43,772 bases of DNA from Candidatus Omnitrophota bacterium (GCA_023819255.1 JAMWBU010000014.1:1-43772); one strand, 5' to 3'. Positions 8,782 through 17,025 are shown, counted from the stretch's first letter. Numbers and translations: made by a program. Notes: a model not told the origin generated them from the sequence alone.

Positions 8782-9969
8782 TCAAACCTTTCTGTTATTA
8801 TGGCAAAAACTTTCTTTTAATATATTAAAATATAATTTTTCAATTTTCGCAAGCATTTTCTCAACTGAAAATTCTTCAAAGACCATTTCCTGGCCGTATC
8901 TGCCCATTTTTTTTGTTTCCTCTTCTGGCTGTTCAATCAAAAACCTCAATTTTTTTTCAAGTATTGCTTCGTTTTTTGCAGGAATAAGGAAACCGTTTAA
9001 TCCATCTCTTATAACTTCTCTCGCGCCATCAATATCAAAAGCGATAACCGGTTTTCCCGCGGCAAGAATTTGAACCACAGCCCTTGGTAATCCTTCCCGC
9101 AAACTTGTGTGAACTCCTATGTCAATTGCAGAAGCAAAATAAGGTATTTTTTCCGGTTCCACAAGTCCTGTAAAATGAACTCTTTTCTGTAGATTTTGCT
9201 GTTTCACAAAAATTTCAAACCTGTCTTTCAATATGCCATCTCCCACGAGAATAAGGTGTGTGTTTGGATAATCACCGGCTATTTTTGCGAAAACCTTTAA
9301 CAGATACTCCTGTCCTTTAAGAGGGAAAAGCCTTCCAATCATTCCAATAAGAATGTCTTGCTTGCCAAGGCCGAGTTTATTTCTTATTCCCTGACTTGAT
9401 TCCAAAGCAACCTTATATTTCTCAATTTCAAAACCGCTTCTTATAACGCAACTTTTTTCTCTTTTTCCTATGCCGTGGCGCAGGTATCTTTCAAGTATAA
9501 CGCTGCTGACAGAAATAAAATAGTCAGTGCAGAAACCTGCAATTTTTTCGCTCATCATATAACAAAATTTCGCAAGAGCGGGCTGATACTGATAAAAACT
9601 GGGACCGTGCAGGGTGTGAATTATTTTTGATTTTCTTGAAAAAATTTTACCGGCGATTCTTCCGATAAAACCTGCCTTTGCGCTGTGGGTGTGTATAATG
9701 TCAAATTTGTGCCTTCTGAAAATCACACCTAATTTGATAAATGCGATGACGTCATACAATGGGTTTATATTTCTCACCAGTTGCGGCACGAAGATAAAAT
9801 TAATTTTATGTTTTTTTACATCGGCTTCCATGCTGCCTTCTGGACCCGTGGAAGGTCCTGATATGAGGAGGACATCATGTTTGCGATTTTTCAAACCAAT
9901 AACGGTTGAGAGAGTGTTTTCCTGAGCTCCGCCAACAATCATCCGTGTAATCACATGGGCAATCTTCAT
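8782..9969 (-). CDS. Glycosyltransferase family 4 (GT-B fold)
   Basis: From M-K-I-A-H-V-I the protein is 395 residues long. It shows the GT4 pattern: an N-terminal VGGAQENT donor-independent fold, HTHSAKAGFIGR, then GMIGRLFPLKGQEYLL and LVGDG, and the C-terminal EGLPRAVVQILAAGKPVIA with the conserved E-x7-E type nucleotide-sugar site. It probably adds a hexose to a lipid- or polymer-linked acceptor at the inner membrane face. The open frame extends to a TTG at 10005, but that TTG lies in the -35 of a good promoter, so the ATG at 9969 is preferred. No ribosome site precedes it, which suggests a leaderless or nearly leaderless message. The RsbW-like gene follows directly. Confidence 0.85.
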   Translation of the reverse strand: MKIAHVITRMIVGGAQENTLSTVIGLKNRKHDVLLISGPSTGPEGSMEADVKKHKINFIFVPQLVRNINPLYDVIAFIKLGVIFRRHKFDIIHTHSAKAGFIGRIAGKIFSRKSKIIHTLHGPSFYQYQPALAKFCYMMSEKIAGFCTDYFISVSSVILERYLRHGIGKREKSCVIRSGFEIEKYKVALESSQGIRNKLGLGKQDILIGMIGRLFPLKGQEYLLKVFAKIAGDYPNTHLILVGDGILKDRFEIFVKQQNLQKRVHFTGLVEPEKIPYFASAIDIGVHTSLREGLPRAVVQILAAGKPVIAFDIDGAREVIRDGLNGFLIPAKNEAILEKKLRFLIEQPEEETKKMGRYGQEMVFEEFSVEKMLAKIEKLYFNILKESFCHNNRKV

Positions 9970-9977
9970 CGCAATAT

Positions 9978-10005
9978 ATTTTATCCGATGTGAAGTAAGT
10001 ATCAA
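9978..10005 (-). promoter_or_regulatory. Promoter of the glycosyltransferase gene, near-leaderless
   Basis: On the minus strand TTGATA (10005-10000) and TAAAAT (9983-9978) are 16 bp apart. The -10 ends only 8 nt before the ATG at 9969, so transcription would start at or next to the start codon. An 11-bp palindrome, GCGTC-A-GACGC, lies just upstream at 10007-10017. Confidence 0.5.
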
Positions 10006-10070
10006 AGCGTCAGACGCGTCATAATAAATTTTTTAAAATATGGTGTCCCGATAGGAAAAACCGTAGAGAA

Positions 10071-10099
10071 TTGATTTTGCCCGTATAAAGGTTTAAAAT
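10071..10099 (+). promoter_or_regulatory. Promoter of the 96-aa zinc/membrane protein gene
   Basis: TTGATT at 10071-10076 and TAAAAT at 10094-10099 are separated by 17 bp. The start would be near 10107, and an AGGAGG box follows at about 10115-10120. Confidence 0.6.
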
Positions 10100-10125
10100 T
10101 CCTGTGGACAAAAAAGGAGGGGAAA

Positions 10126-10416
10126 ATGGCTGATTGTTTTTTTCACACAGGTAGACCTGCAGTAACAAGATGCAAACAATGTGGAAGACCATTGTGTTCA
10201 TCCTGCAGGAAAGTTACAGAACTTGGGATTTTTTGCAGTAATGAATGCGCTGATACAGCGAAGGTTCATGCGGAAAGAATGGCGCAGATTGAACAGCAAA
10301 GAGCTTCTTACCATGGCTCTAAATGGACCTTGATAGCCAGATTCGTCAAGATAATAATCTTCCTTGTTATCTTATTTGCGATTTATAAATTTGTGGCGGT
10401 AAGATTTATTAAGTAA
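10126..10416 (+). CDS. Small B-box-like zinc-binding, C-terminally membrane-anchored protein
   Basis: The 96-residue protein has an N-terminal metal site of B-box/zinc-ribbon type with C4, H7, C16, C19, C24, C27, C37 and C41. This is followed by a charged helix and a single membrane helix at about residues 71-91, with a short basic tail (RFIK). It has no signal peptide, so the zinc domain should face the cytoplasm. An AAGGAGG box and a well-placed promoter support the start. It is a monocistronic unit whose end overlaps the last codons of the convergent hydrolase gene by 8 bp. Similar short proteins often precede larger membrane domains in other genomes; here the protein ends after one helix. 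The function is unknown. Confidence 0.8.
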   Translation: MADCFFHTGRPAVTRCKQCGRPLCSSCRKVTELGIFCSNECADTAKVHAERMAQIEQQRASYHGSKWTLIARFVKIIIFLVILFAIYKFVAVRFIK

Positions 10417-11197
10417 AAAGAGTACTTGCAAAAAACTCTTTTGTTTTTTCCAGCGCCATATTTTCCGCTTCTTCAAAGGCAAAGGTGTGCCCTCCTTTTT
10501 CAGTAATTATCAATTGTTTTGTTTTTGCGCAATAATGAAATGCTTTGAGATACGAAAATGCGTGCATCAAATTTATTACAGAATCGTTTTTAGAGTGAAC
10601 AATAAGGGCATCGCCACTGAAATTCTTTGCCATATCAACAGGATTTATTTTGCTGAGAGAATCAATAAATTCTTTGCTTATTCTCAACCCGAAACCCTGT
10701 AAATATGCAACGTCCTTTTCTTCCAGTGTTTTTTTCAATCTTGCCGTTAAAATCTTTTTTTTAAGGACCTGCGGAAAAGCGACAGGAGACCAGAGGCATA
10801 GCGCCTTCAATTTATATCTGGTGGCTGTCGTTACTGCTGAAATAGCGCCCATTGATAGTCCGAGTATGCCTATTTTATTTTTATCGATAAAAGGTTGTTC
10901 TGAGAGGTATTCAAAGGCGCCGGATGCATCTTGAATTTCTGTTTCAAGTGTCATATCTTCGAAGTAGCCCCAGCTATCTCCAGAACCCATAAAATCGAAC
11001 CTCAAACATACCATTCTTGCGCTGGCGAGATTTCTTGCAAGACGGGTGAAGATGAAATGACTTTCAGACTTGTTTCCAGAAAATCCGTGGCACAGAATAA
11101 CACCAGGGAATTTTTTTTCTGTTTTTTCTTCGACTGGCAGATGCAGAATGCCGGTAAGCGGGTAATTATGCTTCTGGAAAACTACGGGTTTTTCCAT
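10409..11197 (-). CDS. Alpha/beta hydrolase (S33-like serine hydrolase)
   Basis: The 262-residue cytosolic protein has a complete alpha/beta-hydrolase triad. The oxyanion segment is CHGFSGNK, the nucleophile elbow GLSMGA carries Ser, the acid is Asp in VHSKNDSV, and the histidine is in EKGGHTF near the C-terminus. It resembles acyl esterases/peptidases of the prolyl-oligopeptidase-like and S33 types; the substrate cannot be read. An AAGGAG box precedes the ATG. The promoter probably overlaps that of the divergent PL22-like gene, since TATAAT occurs on the minus strand at 11240-11235. Confidence 0.85.
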   Translation of the reverse strand: MEKPVVFQKHNYPLTGILHLPVEEKTEKKFPGVILCHGFSGNKSESHFIFTRLARNLASARMVCLRFDFMGSGDSWGYFEDMTLETEIQDASGAFEYLSEQPFIDKNKIGILGLSMGAISAVTTATRYKLKALCLWSPVAFPQVLKKKILTARLKKTLEEKDVAYLQGFGLRISKEFIDSLSKINPVDMAKNFSGDALIVHSKNDSVINLMHAFSYLKAFHYCAKTKQLIITEKGGHTFAFEEAENMALEKTKEFFASTLFT

Positions 11198-11214
11198 TTT
11201 TTTCTCCTTAAGGA

Positions 11215-11242
11215 TTGACTTAACTGCCGGATTAATTATAAT
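11215..11242 (+). promoter_or_regulatory. Promoter of the PL22-like gene, overlapping a divergent -10
   Basis: TTGACT at 11215-11220 and TATAAT at 11237-11242 are 16 bp apart on the plus strand. The minus strand reads TATAAT at 11240-11235, giving a shared palindromic ATTATAAT for the divergent hydrolase gene. The two promoters should compete. Confidence 0.6.
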
Positions 11243-11281
11243 GTGTTTTTATCGAAAAAAAAATTTCAAAAAGGAAACAAG

Positions 11282-12469
11282 ATGATAAAAAAATGGCAGT
11301 CAGAGGCGTGTGATCTTACACACGATCCGGTAAGCGGCGCTCTGATAACAAGGTTGACATGTTCTGTAATGCACAATATCAACATTTACTGCGAACAGCC
11401 CTATACTTCGCCTGACGGGAAAAAAATAGCATATACCCGTTCATTTGGCCCTGATCCGCGAATCCCACCATACCAGCTGTGTGTTGCAGATATTGAAAAA
11501 CTGAAGGTAATGCTTTTAGAGCCCGAAGTTTCAAGCGTTATGGTCGGAACATCTGCCTGGTCAGGAAAGATCTATTATTTAACACCTGCAAGAGAACTTG
11601 CTATGATTGATATTTCAACCCTTGAAAAGGAAATCATATTGAGTTTTTGGGACCTTCCAGAAGATGTTTGTTTTGATACTGTATCGCCTGATCACAGGTT
11701 TCTCATCTGCACAAGAAGAACCTGTGACACAGGCAGTGAAATCATAAGGGTTGATCTGAAAAATAAAACCTTTGAGACGATATTCAGACATGACGAAATT
11801 TTGAGCCATGTGCAGTTTAATCCAGTTAATGGCAGGGATATTCTTGTTCAGCATAACAGGGGACAGAGAATAAAATCCGATGGAACTCTTCTGGCTTCGC
11901 AGCAGCCAGAGGCATATACCACCCATTTTATTATAGACATTGATGGGAAAAATTTCAGGCAATTGAAAGTGGGCTCACCATATACGGCAGGTTCTACAGG
12001 CCATTCTGGCTGGATTGCTGATACGGAAAAGATCGGGCTCACTGTGAGATGGCCGGCGATGTCTGAAAAAGAACCATCTTTGAGATTCAAACAAATCCAT
12101 GACAGTCGCCATATGCAAGGTAATTTTGTTGTTTTAGGACCTGAAGATGAAAAACCCTTTATTTTTTCTGCGCCTGAACACCTTTTCAATCATGTGAATA
12201 TCTCAAAATGTGGAAAATATTTTATTTGCGATTCATATAAAAACGGAATACCGGGTCCAATTGAGATTGTTGTTGGAAACATAAAAACAGGAAAGTACAG
12301 AACACTTGTTTCAAATTGTGGAGCACAGGGCGGAGGCGCTGCTTGTTCCCATCCTCATCCATATATGACAGCCGATAATAAAAATGTGATTTTTAATGCC
12401 GATCCTTACGGTATATGCCATATACACGCTGCGAGAATTCCGGATGATTTTTTGAAATCCCTTGAATAA
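11282..12469 (+). CDS. PL22-like oligogalacturonate lyase family protein
   Basis: From the ATG at 11282 (AAAGGAAAC upstream) the protein is 395 residues long. It forms a seven-bladed WD40/TolB-like propeller: repeated DGKKIAY, HRFLICT and KYFICDS blade strands. The N-terminal HDPVSGALITRLT and the C-terminal ACSHPHPYMTADNKNVIF-type strand match oligogalacturonide lyases, in which histidines bind the catalytic metal. NHVNIS and TGHSGW supply other candidate histidines. Such enzymes cleave short pectin-derived oligogalacturonides in the cytoplasm; no signal peptide is present here. A TolB-like protein with another activity is possible. It stands alone between its own promoter and a strong terminator. 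Confidence 0.68.
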   Translation: MIKKWQSEACDLTHDPVSGALITRLTCSVMHNINIYCEQPYTSPDGKKIAYTRSFGPDPRIPPYQLCVADIEKLKVMLLEPEVSSVMVGTSAWSGKIYYLTPARELAMIDISTLEKEIILSFWDLPEDVCFDTVSPDHRFLICTRRTCDTGSEIIRVDLKNKTFETIFRHDEILSHVQFNPVNGRDILVQHNRGQRIKSDGTLLASQQPEAYTTHFIIDIDGKNFRQLKVGSPYTAGSTGHSGWIADTEKIGLTVRWPAMSEKEPSLRFKQIHDSRHMQGNFVVLGPEDEKPFIFSAPEHLFNHVNISKCGKYFICDSYKNGIPGPIEIVVGNIKTGKYRTLVSNCGAQGGGAACSHPHPYMTADNKNVIFNADPYGICHIHAARIPDDFLKSLE

Positions 12470-12503
12470 AAAAGGTGGCTGGTTTTTTTCCAGCCACCTT
12501 TTT
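12467..12503. terminator. Bidirectional intrinsic terminator
   Basis: A perfect 9-bp stem, GGTGGCTGG at 12474-12482 and CCAGCCACC at 12490-12498, surrounds a T7 loop. It is flanked by A runs upstream and T runs downstream, so it can stop both the PL22-like gene and the convergent hsp20 gene. Confidence 0.92.
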
Positions 12504-12512
12504 CCATAGTGA

Positions 12513-12947
12513 TTACTCAACATCAATCTTGATTTCTTTTGCTTTTGCCTCTTCTGCTTTCGGGAGCACTATCTCAAGGATACCGTCTTTGCAGGTCGCT
12601 TTTACCTTGTTGCGATCAACTGGTGCAGGAAGATTGAACGATCTTGCGAAGCTTCCTGAAATTCTTTCTCGATAAATATAGTGAGCTTTTTTCTCTTCTT
12701 TTTCCTCCTGCGTTTTGCCGGAGATGGTTATGGTATCGCCGGTCAGAGAAATGTTTATATTTTTCTTGTCAAAGCCAGGCACCTCTGCCTTTATCACAAG
12801 GCTGTCTCCGGTGTCAGTTATATCAACCGCAGGAGTCCACAACTTTTCTCCGTAAAATTCTGTTCTGAATTTATCAAGCACCCTGTCAAATCCGGTCCTT
12901 ATGTCATCCAGCTCTCTGAAAGGATCCCATTTAACCAGTTTCACCAT
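12513..12947 (-). CDS. Hsp20/alpha-crystallin small heat-shock protein
   Basis: From the ATG at 12947 the protein is 144 residues long. It begins MVKLVKWDPFRELDDI, typical for bacterial class A small heat-shock proteins, and has the alpha-crystallin domain at about 40-130 with VPGFDKKNINISL, the hairpin FARSFNLPAPVD, and the A-x-x-x-DGILEIVLPK signature. The C-terminal I-x-I-type motif is IKID. It holds unfolding proteins in the cytoplasm. A GTG three codons earlier is less likely because AAGGAGG at about 12955-12961 is ideally spaced for the ATG. CIRCE is absent. A CTTGAAA followed by CATCTAT upstream is a poor match to a sigma-32 promoter. Confidence 0.93.
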   Translation of the reverse strand: MVKLVKWDPFRELDDIRTGFDRVLDKFRTEFYGEKLWTPAVDITDTGDSLVIKAEVPGFDKKNINISLTGDTITISGKTQEEKEEKKAHYIYRERISGSFARSFNLPAPVDRNKVKATCKDGILEIVLPKAEEAKAKEIKIDVE

Positions 12948-12961
12948 ATTGATCACCTCCT

Positions 12962-13143
12962 TTTTGTTTCTTTCAAAATAATAGATGCTGTATCCTTTTT
13001 TATAGTTTCAAGTTTTGAAAATTTCTGACAGATTTTCATCGATGTGTAAATTCAGGAATTATTGTCGGTTTTTTGTTATGAAATTAAAAAGATAAATTAT
13101 GAAAAACAACTTTCTGCATATCCATAGGAGTGTACACACATTC
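12962..13143. other. Intergenic region between hsp20 and coaC
   Basis: About 180 bp of AT-rich sequence with the hsp20 promoter region at one end. No open frame longer than about 20 codons with a ribosome site, and no clear RNA fold, was seen. Confidence 0.4.
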
Positions 13144-13172
13144 TTGACATAGCTTTATATTACTGGGATAAT
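13144..13172 (+). promoter_or_regulatory. Promoter of the coaC-aminotransferase-rpsP run
   Basis: TTGACA at 13144-13149 and GATAAT at 13167-13172 are 17 bp apart. The predicted start is near 13179, about 30 nt before the ATG at 13210. Gaps downstream are short as far as 20323, so it may drive a long transcript. Confidence 0.72.
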
Positions 13173-13209
13173 ATCAAGGTCCTGAATTTTACTGTCTGAT
13201 GCTACTGTT

Positions 13210-13749
13210 ATGAATAAAAATATTGTTATAGGTGTTTGCGGGTCAATAGCGGTGTATAAGGTTCTGTCTGTAATAAGAATGTTGCAGGATAAGGGCTGGA
13301 ACGTGAAGGTAATTATGACAGAAGCAGCAACAAAATTTATTGCTCCGATGACCTTTGAAACAATCTCAAAAAATCAGGTTTATACAGATATGTTCAAAAG
13401 AGATGCGCAGTGGGATATTTCACATATATCACTGGGTGATTTTGGAAATGTATTGCTTGTTATTCCCGCAACAGCCAACATAATAGGAAAGGTTGCTTCT
13501 GGCATTGCTGATGATTTGCTTTCTTCAACGATTATGGCATCTTCTGGAAAGGTTATTTTTGCTCCTGCGATGAATGTCAGGATGTGGGAAAATCCAATAG
13601 TTCAGGAAAATATCGCAAAACTTAAGAAACTTGGCTATTTTTTTGTTGAACCTGAGGAAGGGAAACTTGCAAACGGCGCAGTGGGAAAAGGAAGGCTTGC
13701 TGACATAGAAAAAATAGTGGACTCAGTGGAAAAGATTTTCCATTCTTGA
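13210..13749 (+). CDS. Phosphopantothenoylcysteine decarboxylase-like flavoprotein (CoaC domain only)
   Basis: The 179-residue protein is a homo-oligomeric flavin-containing Cys decarboxylase (HFCD) family member. It has the FMN-binding start GVCGSIAVYK, the catalytic histidine H72 in SHISL, the substrate clamp PAMNVRMW (119-126) and the GKGRL loop. In the CoaBC family this loop is normally preceded by A-C-G, whose Cys completes the decarboxylase reaction. Here it is A-N-G with N155. The CoaB synthetase half is absent, so it is a stand-alone CoaC or a diverged relative such as an EpiD- or UbiX-like enzyme. CoaC decarboxylates phosphopantothenoylcysteine on the CoA pathway. It opens the long plus-strand run. 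Confidence 0.78.
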   Translation: MNKNIVIGVCGSIAVYKVLSVIRMLQDKGWNVKVIMTEAATKFIAPMTFETISKNQVYTDMFKRDAQWDISHISLGDFGNVLLVIPATANIIGKVASGIADDLLSSTIMASSGKVIFAPAMNVRMWENPIVQENIAKLKKLGYFFVEPEEGKLANGAVGKGRLADIEKIVDSVEKIFHS

Positions 13750-13788
13750 TAAGGCATTAAGTTCACAATAAACCAAACGGAGGTAAAA

Positions 13789-15153
13789 ATGGGTAAGGCA
13801 TATCCCCTTGAGCCAGTAGAAGTTAAGCCGGTAAACACCGGATACAGGAAGATTGCAACAAAAATTCCGGTTCCTGAATCAATGCCAGTTCTTGAAAAGC
13901 TAAGACAGTGGGAACCTCGTTCAATGAGTGGACAACCGCTTGTTGTGTGGCACAGGGCAAAGGGTGTAAATGTTTTTGACGCCTATGGAAATATGTGGCT
14001 TGATTTTTCTTCAGGAGTGCTGGTTACAAATGCGGGGCATGGAAATCCAGCAATCTGTAAAGCGATAAAAGAAATGGCTTCAAGGCCATTTTTGCACAAC
14101 TATTGTTTTCCAAGCGAAATAAGAGCAAACCTTGCCGAGAAAATTGGGAGTCTTGCGCCAGAACCACTTAAAAAGGTATTTATCCTTACTACTGGCGCAG
14201 AAACCATTGAATGCGCGATAAAACTTTCAAGGACAGCAGGCAGACTGATAAGCCCGAATAAAAAAATTGTTGTTTCATTTGAACACGCATTTCATGGAAG
14301 GACGCTTGGTGCGCAGATGGCTGGAGGAATTCCATCTCTTAAGGAATGGATTGGAAATCTGGACCCGGATATGGTTCAGGTGCCGTTTCCCGGAGATCCA
14401 AGACAATCGGATAGAAGTTTTGACCTTTTTATCAATACGCTTAAAGAAAAAGGTGTCAACTTTGACAATATCTGCGCTGTTATATCAGAGACATATCAGG
14501 GGGGGAGCGCTGCCTTTATGCCTGTGGAATACGCAAAAAAATTGAGAGAATTTTGCGATAAGCATAAGGCATTTTTGATTTTTGACGAAGTGCAGGCAGG
14601 TTTTGGAAGAACTGGGACATTGTGGGGATTCCAGCACTATGGAGTTATTCCTGACATTTTCACGCTTGGCAAGGGTATTTCAAGCGGGCTTCCAATTTCC
14701 GCGGTTGTTGGAAAACCAGAAATTATGGACTTATATGAGCCGGGAACAATGACCAGTACCCATACTGGAAATCCTGTTTGCGCTGCGTCCGCAATTGCAA
14801 ATATCGATTACATTATCAAAAAGAATCTGCCACAGCACGCTGAAAAAATGGGAAGGGTTTTTGAAAAGGAACTCAACCGGATAAAGGAAAAACATCCGGT
14901 TGCTGGATTTGTTTGTGGAAAGGGTCTTGTGTGGGCTATAGGGATAGTGAAGCCAGCAACTATGGAACCAGATGGCGATCTTGCCTTCGAAATAGTAAAA
15001 AAATGTGTTGAAAAAGGGCTTTTGCTTTTTGCTCCGGTGGGATTTATGGGGGCCTCTCTAAAAATTGCCCCCCCGCTTGTCATAAAAAAGGATGCCATTA
15101 TCGAAGGTTGCGCTGTGATAGAAGAAGCGATTGCAGAAACATGCCATGGTTAA
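13789..15153 (+). CDS. Class III PLP-dependent aminotransferase
   Basis: The 454-residue protein is a fold-type I class III aminotransferase. Signatures are the glycine-loop TTGAETIECAIK, FDEVQAGFGRTGTLWGF with the cofactor Asp, and TLGKGISSGLPISAV with the PLP lysine. The length and the conserved STHTGNPVCAA block resemble 4-aminobutyrate, ornithine/acetylornithine and related omega-aminotransferases; the amino donor cannot be read. A strong GGAGGT box lies before the ATG, which is 39 nt downstream of the CoaC-like gene. The Gfo/Idh oxidoreductase follows after 12 nt, so amine and alcohol oxidation steps of one pathway may be coupled. Confidence 0.88.
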   Translation: MGKAYPLEPVEVKPVNTGYRKIATKIPVPESMPVLEKLRQWEPRSMSGQPLVVWHRAKGVNVFDAYGNMWLDFSSGVLVTNAGHGNPAICKAIKEMASRPFLHNYCFPSEIRANLAEKIGSLAPEPLKKVFILTTGAETIECAIKLSRTAGRLISPNKKIVVSFEHAFHGRTLGAQMAGGIPSLKEWIGNLDPDMVQVPFPGDPRQSDRSFDLFINTLKEKGVNFDNICAVISETYQGGSAAFMPVEYAKKLREFCDKHKAFLIFDEVQAGFGRTGTLWGFQHYGVIPDIFTLGKGISSGLPISAVVGKPEIMDLYEPGTMTSTHTGNPVCAASAIANIDYIIKKNLPQHAEKMGRVFEKELNRIKEKHPVAGFVCGKGLVWAIGIVKPATMEPDGDLAFEIVKKCVEKGLLLFAPVGFMGASLKIAPPLVIKKDAIIEGCAVIEEAIAETCHG

Positions 15154-15165
15154 AATGGGGTAAGA

Positions 15166-16047
15166 ATGTTAAATCTTGCTGTTATCGGCACAGGAAGATA
15201 CGGTAAGAATATCATAGATGCGTTCAAACAGCTTGAGCGTCAGGGTCTGGCGCAGCTTGTTTCTATCTGCGAAATAAACAGGGATTTGCTCGATCTGCAC
15301 TGTGAAAGGTATCAGGTGAAGGGTTATACTGACTACACAACGATGTTTGAAAAAGAAAAAATAGACGCTGTTGCTATAGCCACTCCTGACCATCTTCACA
15401 GGGAACCATGCGTTTATGCAGCAAAACTTGGTAAACATATTCTTGTAGAAAAGCCGATGGATGTAAGTGTTGAAGGTTGTCTTGAAATTATGGAAACAGC
15501 AAAAAAAAATAATGTTTTAATTCAGGTTGATTTTCACAAAAGATACGATCCGCATCACCAGCAGCTATGTAAGGATGTCAGGTCGGGTAAATTTGGAATA
15601 ATAGAATATGGATATGTGCATATGGAAGACAGGATTGAGGTCCCTTCAAAGTGGTTTTCATCCTGGGCTCATATGTCATCGCCTGTATGGTTTCTTGGCG
15701 TGCATTTTATAGATCTGGTCAGGTGGTGCATCAATTCAAACGGAAAGTGCGCGTACGCGACAGGCCACAAAATAAAATTGAAACAGATGAGAATTGATAC
15801 ATATGATTCGGTGTCCGCAAAGGTTTTGTTTGAAAACGATGTTTCTGGAAAAACTGTTTATAAGGGCTATGGAATTGAAAGTATAAGTGATTTCGTGTAT
15901 AATGTGAGGTACCTGAAAGACGGCGGAGATTTTGGGCAGTTGAAAAAAAATTCAATAAGCGCTTTTGGGGAAGATGGGTTAGAAGTTACAAAAATAGCGG
16001 CAGCTATACACAAAAGTTTGGAGACAGGCGAGCCGGTTTTTATATAA
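15166..16047 (+). CDS. Gfo/Idh/MocA-family NAD(P)-dependent oxidoreductase
   Basis: The 293-residue protein starts with a Rossmann motif, AVIGTGRYGKN, has the family lysine in EKPMDVSVEG (about residue 95) and HFIDLVRW as the catalytic His-Asp-type region. These enzymes oxidise or reduce sugars, inositols and related polyols in the cytoplasm. At 293 residues it is on the short side for the family, which is usually 330-380. It sits 12 nt after the aminotransferase and 11 nt before rpsP, so a catabolic or cell-envelope sugar gene is in the same transcript as ribosomal protein genes. A run of nine A at 15501-15509 is in frame here. Confidence 0.88.
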   Translation: MLNLAVIGTGRYGKNIIDAFKQLERQGLAQLVSICEINRDLLDLHCERYQVKGYTDYTTMFEKEKIDAVAIATPDHLHREPCVYAAKLGKHILVEKPMDVSVEGCLEIMETAKKNNVLIQVDFHKRYDPHHQQLCKDVRSGKFGIIEYGYVHMEDRIEVPSKWFSSWAHMSSPVWFLGVHFIDLVRWCINSNGKCAYATGHKIKLKQMRIDTYDSVSAKVLFENDVSGKTVYKGYGIESISDFVYNVRYLKDGGDFGQLKKNSISAFGEDGLEVTKIAAAIHKSLETGEPVFI

Positions 16048-16058
16048 GGAGATAGAAT

Positions 16059-16319
16059 ATGGCAACCAAAATTCGTCTTGTAAGGAAAGGAAAAAGAAAC
16101 AGACCGTTCTACAATGTGATAGTTGTAAGCGATGAAAAGGATGGGAGAGGAGATGTTATTGAGATACTTGGATATTACGACCCGCTAAGAGAACCACCTG
16201 TTTTTGAGGTGAAGGATGATAGAGTCGTTCACTGGCTAAAACTCGGAGCTCAACCTTCTTCAACAGTAAAGAGTTTTGTGAAAAAAAGAGGTATTCTAAA
16301 CCAGCTTAATGCGGATTGA
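16059..16319 (+). CDS. rpsP: 30S ribosomal protein S16
   Basis: The 86-residue protein has the S16 signature: [13 protein letters not shown] at the start, then the [22 protein letters not shown]-like strands and WLKLGAQPS. It stabilises the 5' domain of the small subunit. AAGGAGA is placed well before the ATG. The stop overlaps the trmD start by 11 nt. The usual rimM gene, and the KH-domain gene often found here, are absent between rpsP and trmD. Confidence 0.97.
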   Translation: MATKIRLVRKGKRNRPFYNVIVVSDEKDGRGDVIEILGYYDPLREPPVFEVKDDRVVHWLKLGAQPSSTVKSFVKKRGILNQLNAD

Positions 16320-17025
16320 CATCATTACGATTTTTCCTGAGATTTTCAGCCCGCTTGACACGAGCATCGTGAAAAGAGCTCGGTCCAGAGGCATAATTAA
16401 ATTGCATCTGTGGAATTTAAGAGATTTTTCAAGGGATAAGCATAAGAAGGTTGATGATGCGCCATATGGGGGCGGGAAGGGAATGGTTCTGGCATGCGAA
16501 CCAATCTTTCTTGCAATAGAAAAGGTTAAAAAGCATAATTCTGAGTCTTTGACAATTTTAACCAGCCCGCAGGGAGAAGTGTTTACTCAAAAAAAGGCTG
16601 AGGATCTTTCAAAAACAAAAGGTCTTATTATCATATGCGGCCATTATGAAGGCGTGGATGAAAGGGTAAGGGCTATTGTGGATTATGAAATTTCAATCGG
16701 TGATTATGTGCTGACCGGAGGCGAGTTGCCCGCGATGGTAATTGTTGATTGCATTGCAAGGTTATTGCCAGGAGTATTGCCTGAAGAAGCGCCTAAATAC
16801 GACTCATTCTCTGACTGTTTGCTTGATTGGCCTTGCTATACAAGACCAGAAGATTTCAGAGGTTTAAAGGTGCCCGAAGTGCTTCTTTCTGGCGATCATG
16901 CCAGGATAAAAGCGTGGAGATTGAAACAATCAATAGAAAGAACAAAACAAAGAAGGCCTGACCTTTACGCAAGATACCTTAAGAAAAAAGGAGGTAAAGA
17001 TGCATCCGAAAGTAGCAGCAATTGA
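16309..17025 (+). CDS. trmD: tRNA (guanine(37)-N1)-methyltransferase
   Basis: The 238-residue SPOUT-class enzyme methylates G37 of tRNAs that read codons starting with C, preventing +1 frameshifts. The start [13 protein letters not shown], the trefoil-knot elements [10 protein letters not shown] and [14 protein letters not shown], and [12 protein letters not shown] are all typical. Its ATG lies inside rpsP (11-nt overlap) and its 3' end overlaps rplS by 26 nt, because the rplS start and AAGGAGG site lie within the last trmD codons. Tight translational coupling is expected. Confidence 0.96.
   Translation: MRIDIITIFPEIFSPLDTSIVKRARSRGIIKLHLWNLRDFSRDKHKKVDDAPYGGGKGMVLACEPIFLAIEKVKKHNSESLTILTSPQGEVFTQKKAEDLSKTKGLIIICGHYEGVDERVRAIVDYEISIGDYVLTGGELPAMVIVDCIARLLPGVLPEEAPKYDSFSDCLLDWPCYTRPEDFRGLKVPEVLLSGDHARIKAWRLKQSIERTKQRRPDLYARYLKKKGGKDASESSSN

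Noticed and set aside
12957-13030. Sigma-32 promoter or CIRCE element before hsp20
   Set aside because: Only a loose CTTGAAA...CATCTAT is present with poor spacing, and no CIRCE inverted repeat.
15501-15509. A9 run as another slippage site
   Set aside because: The Gfo/Idh frame is continuous through it, so no shift is needed; it serves as a control.
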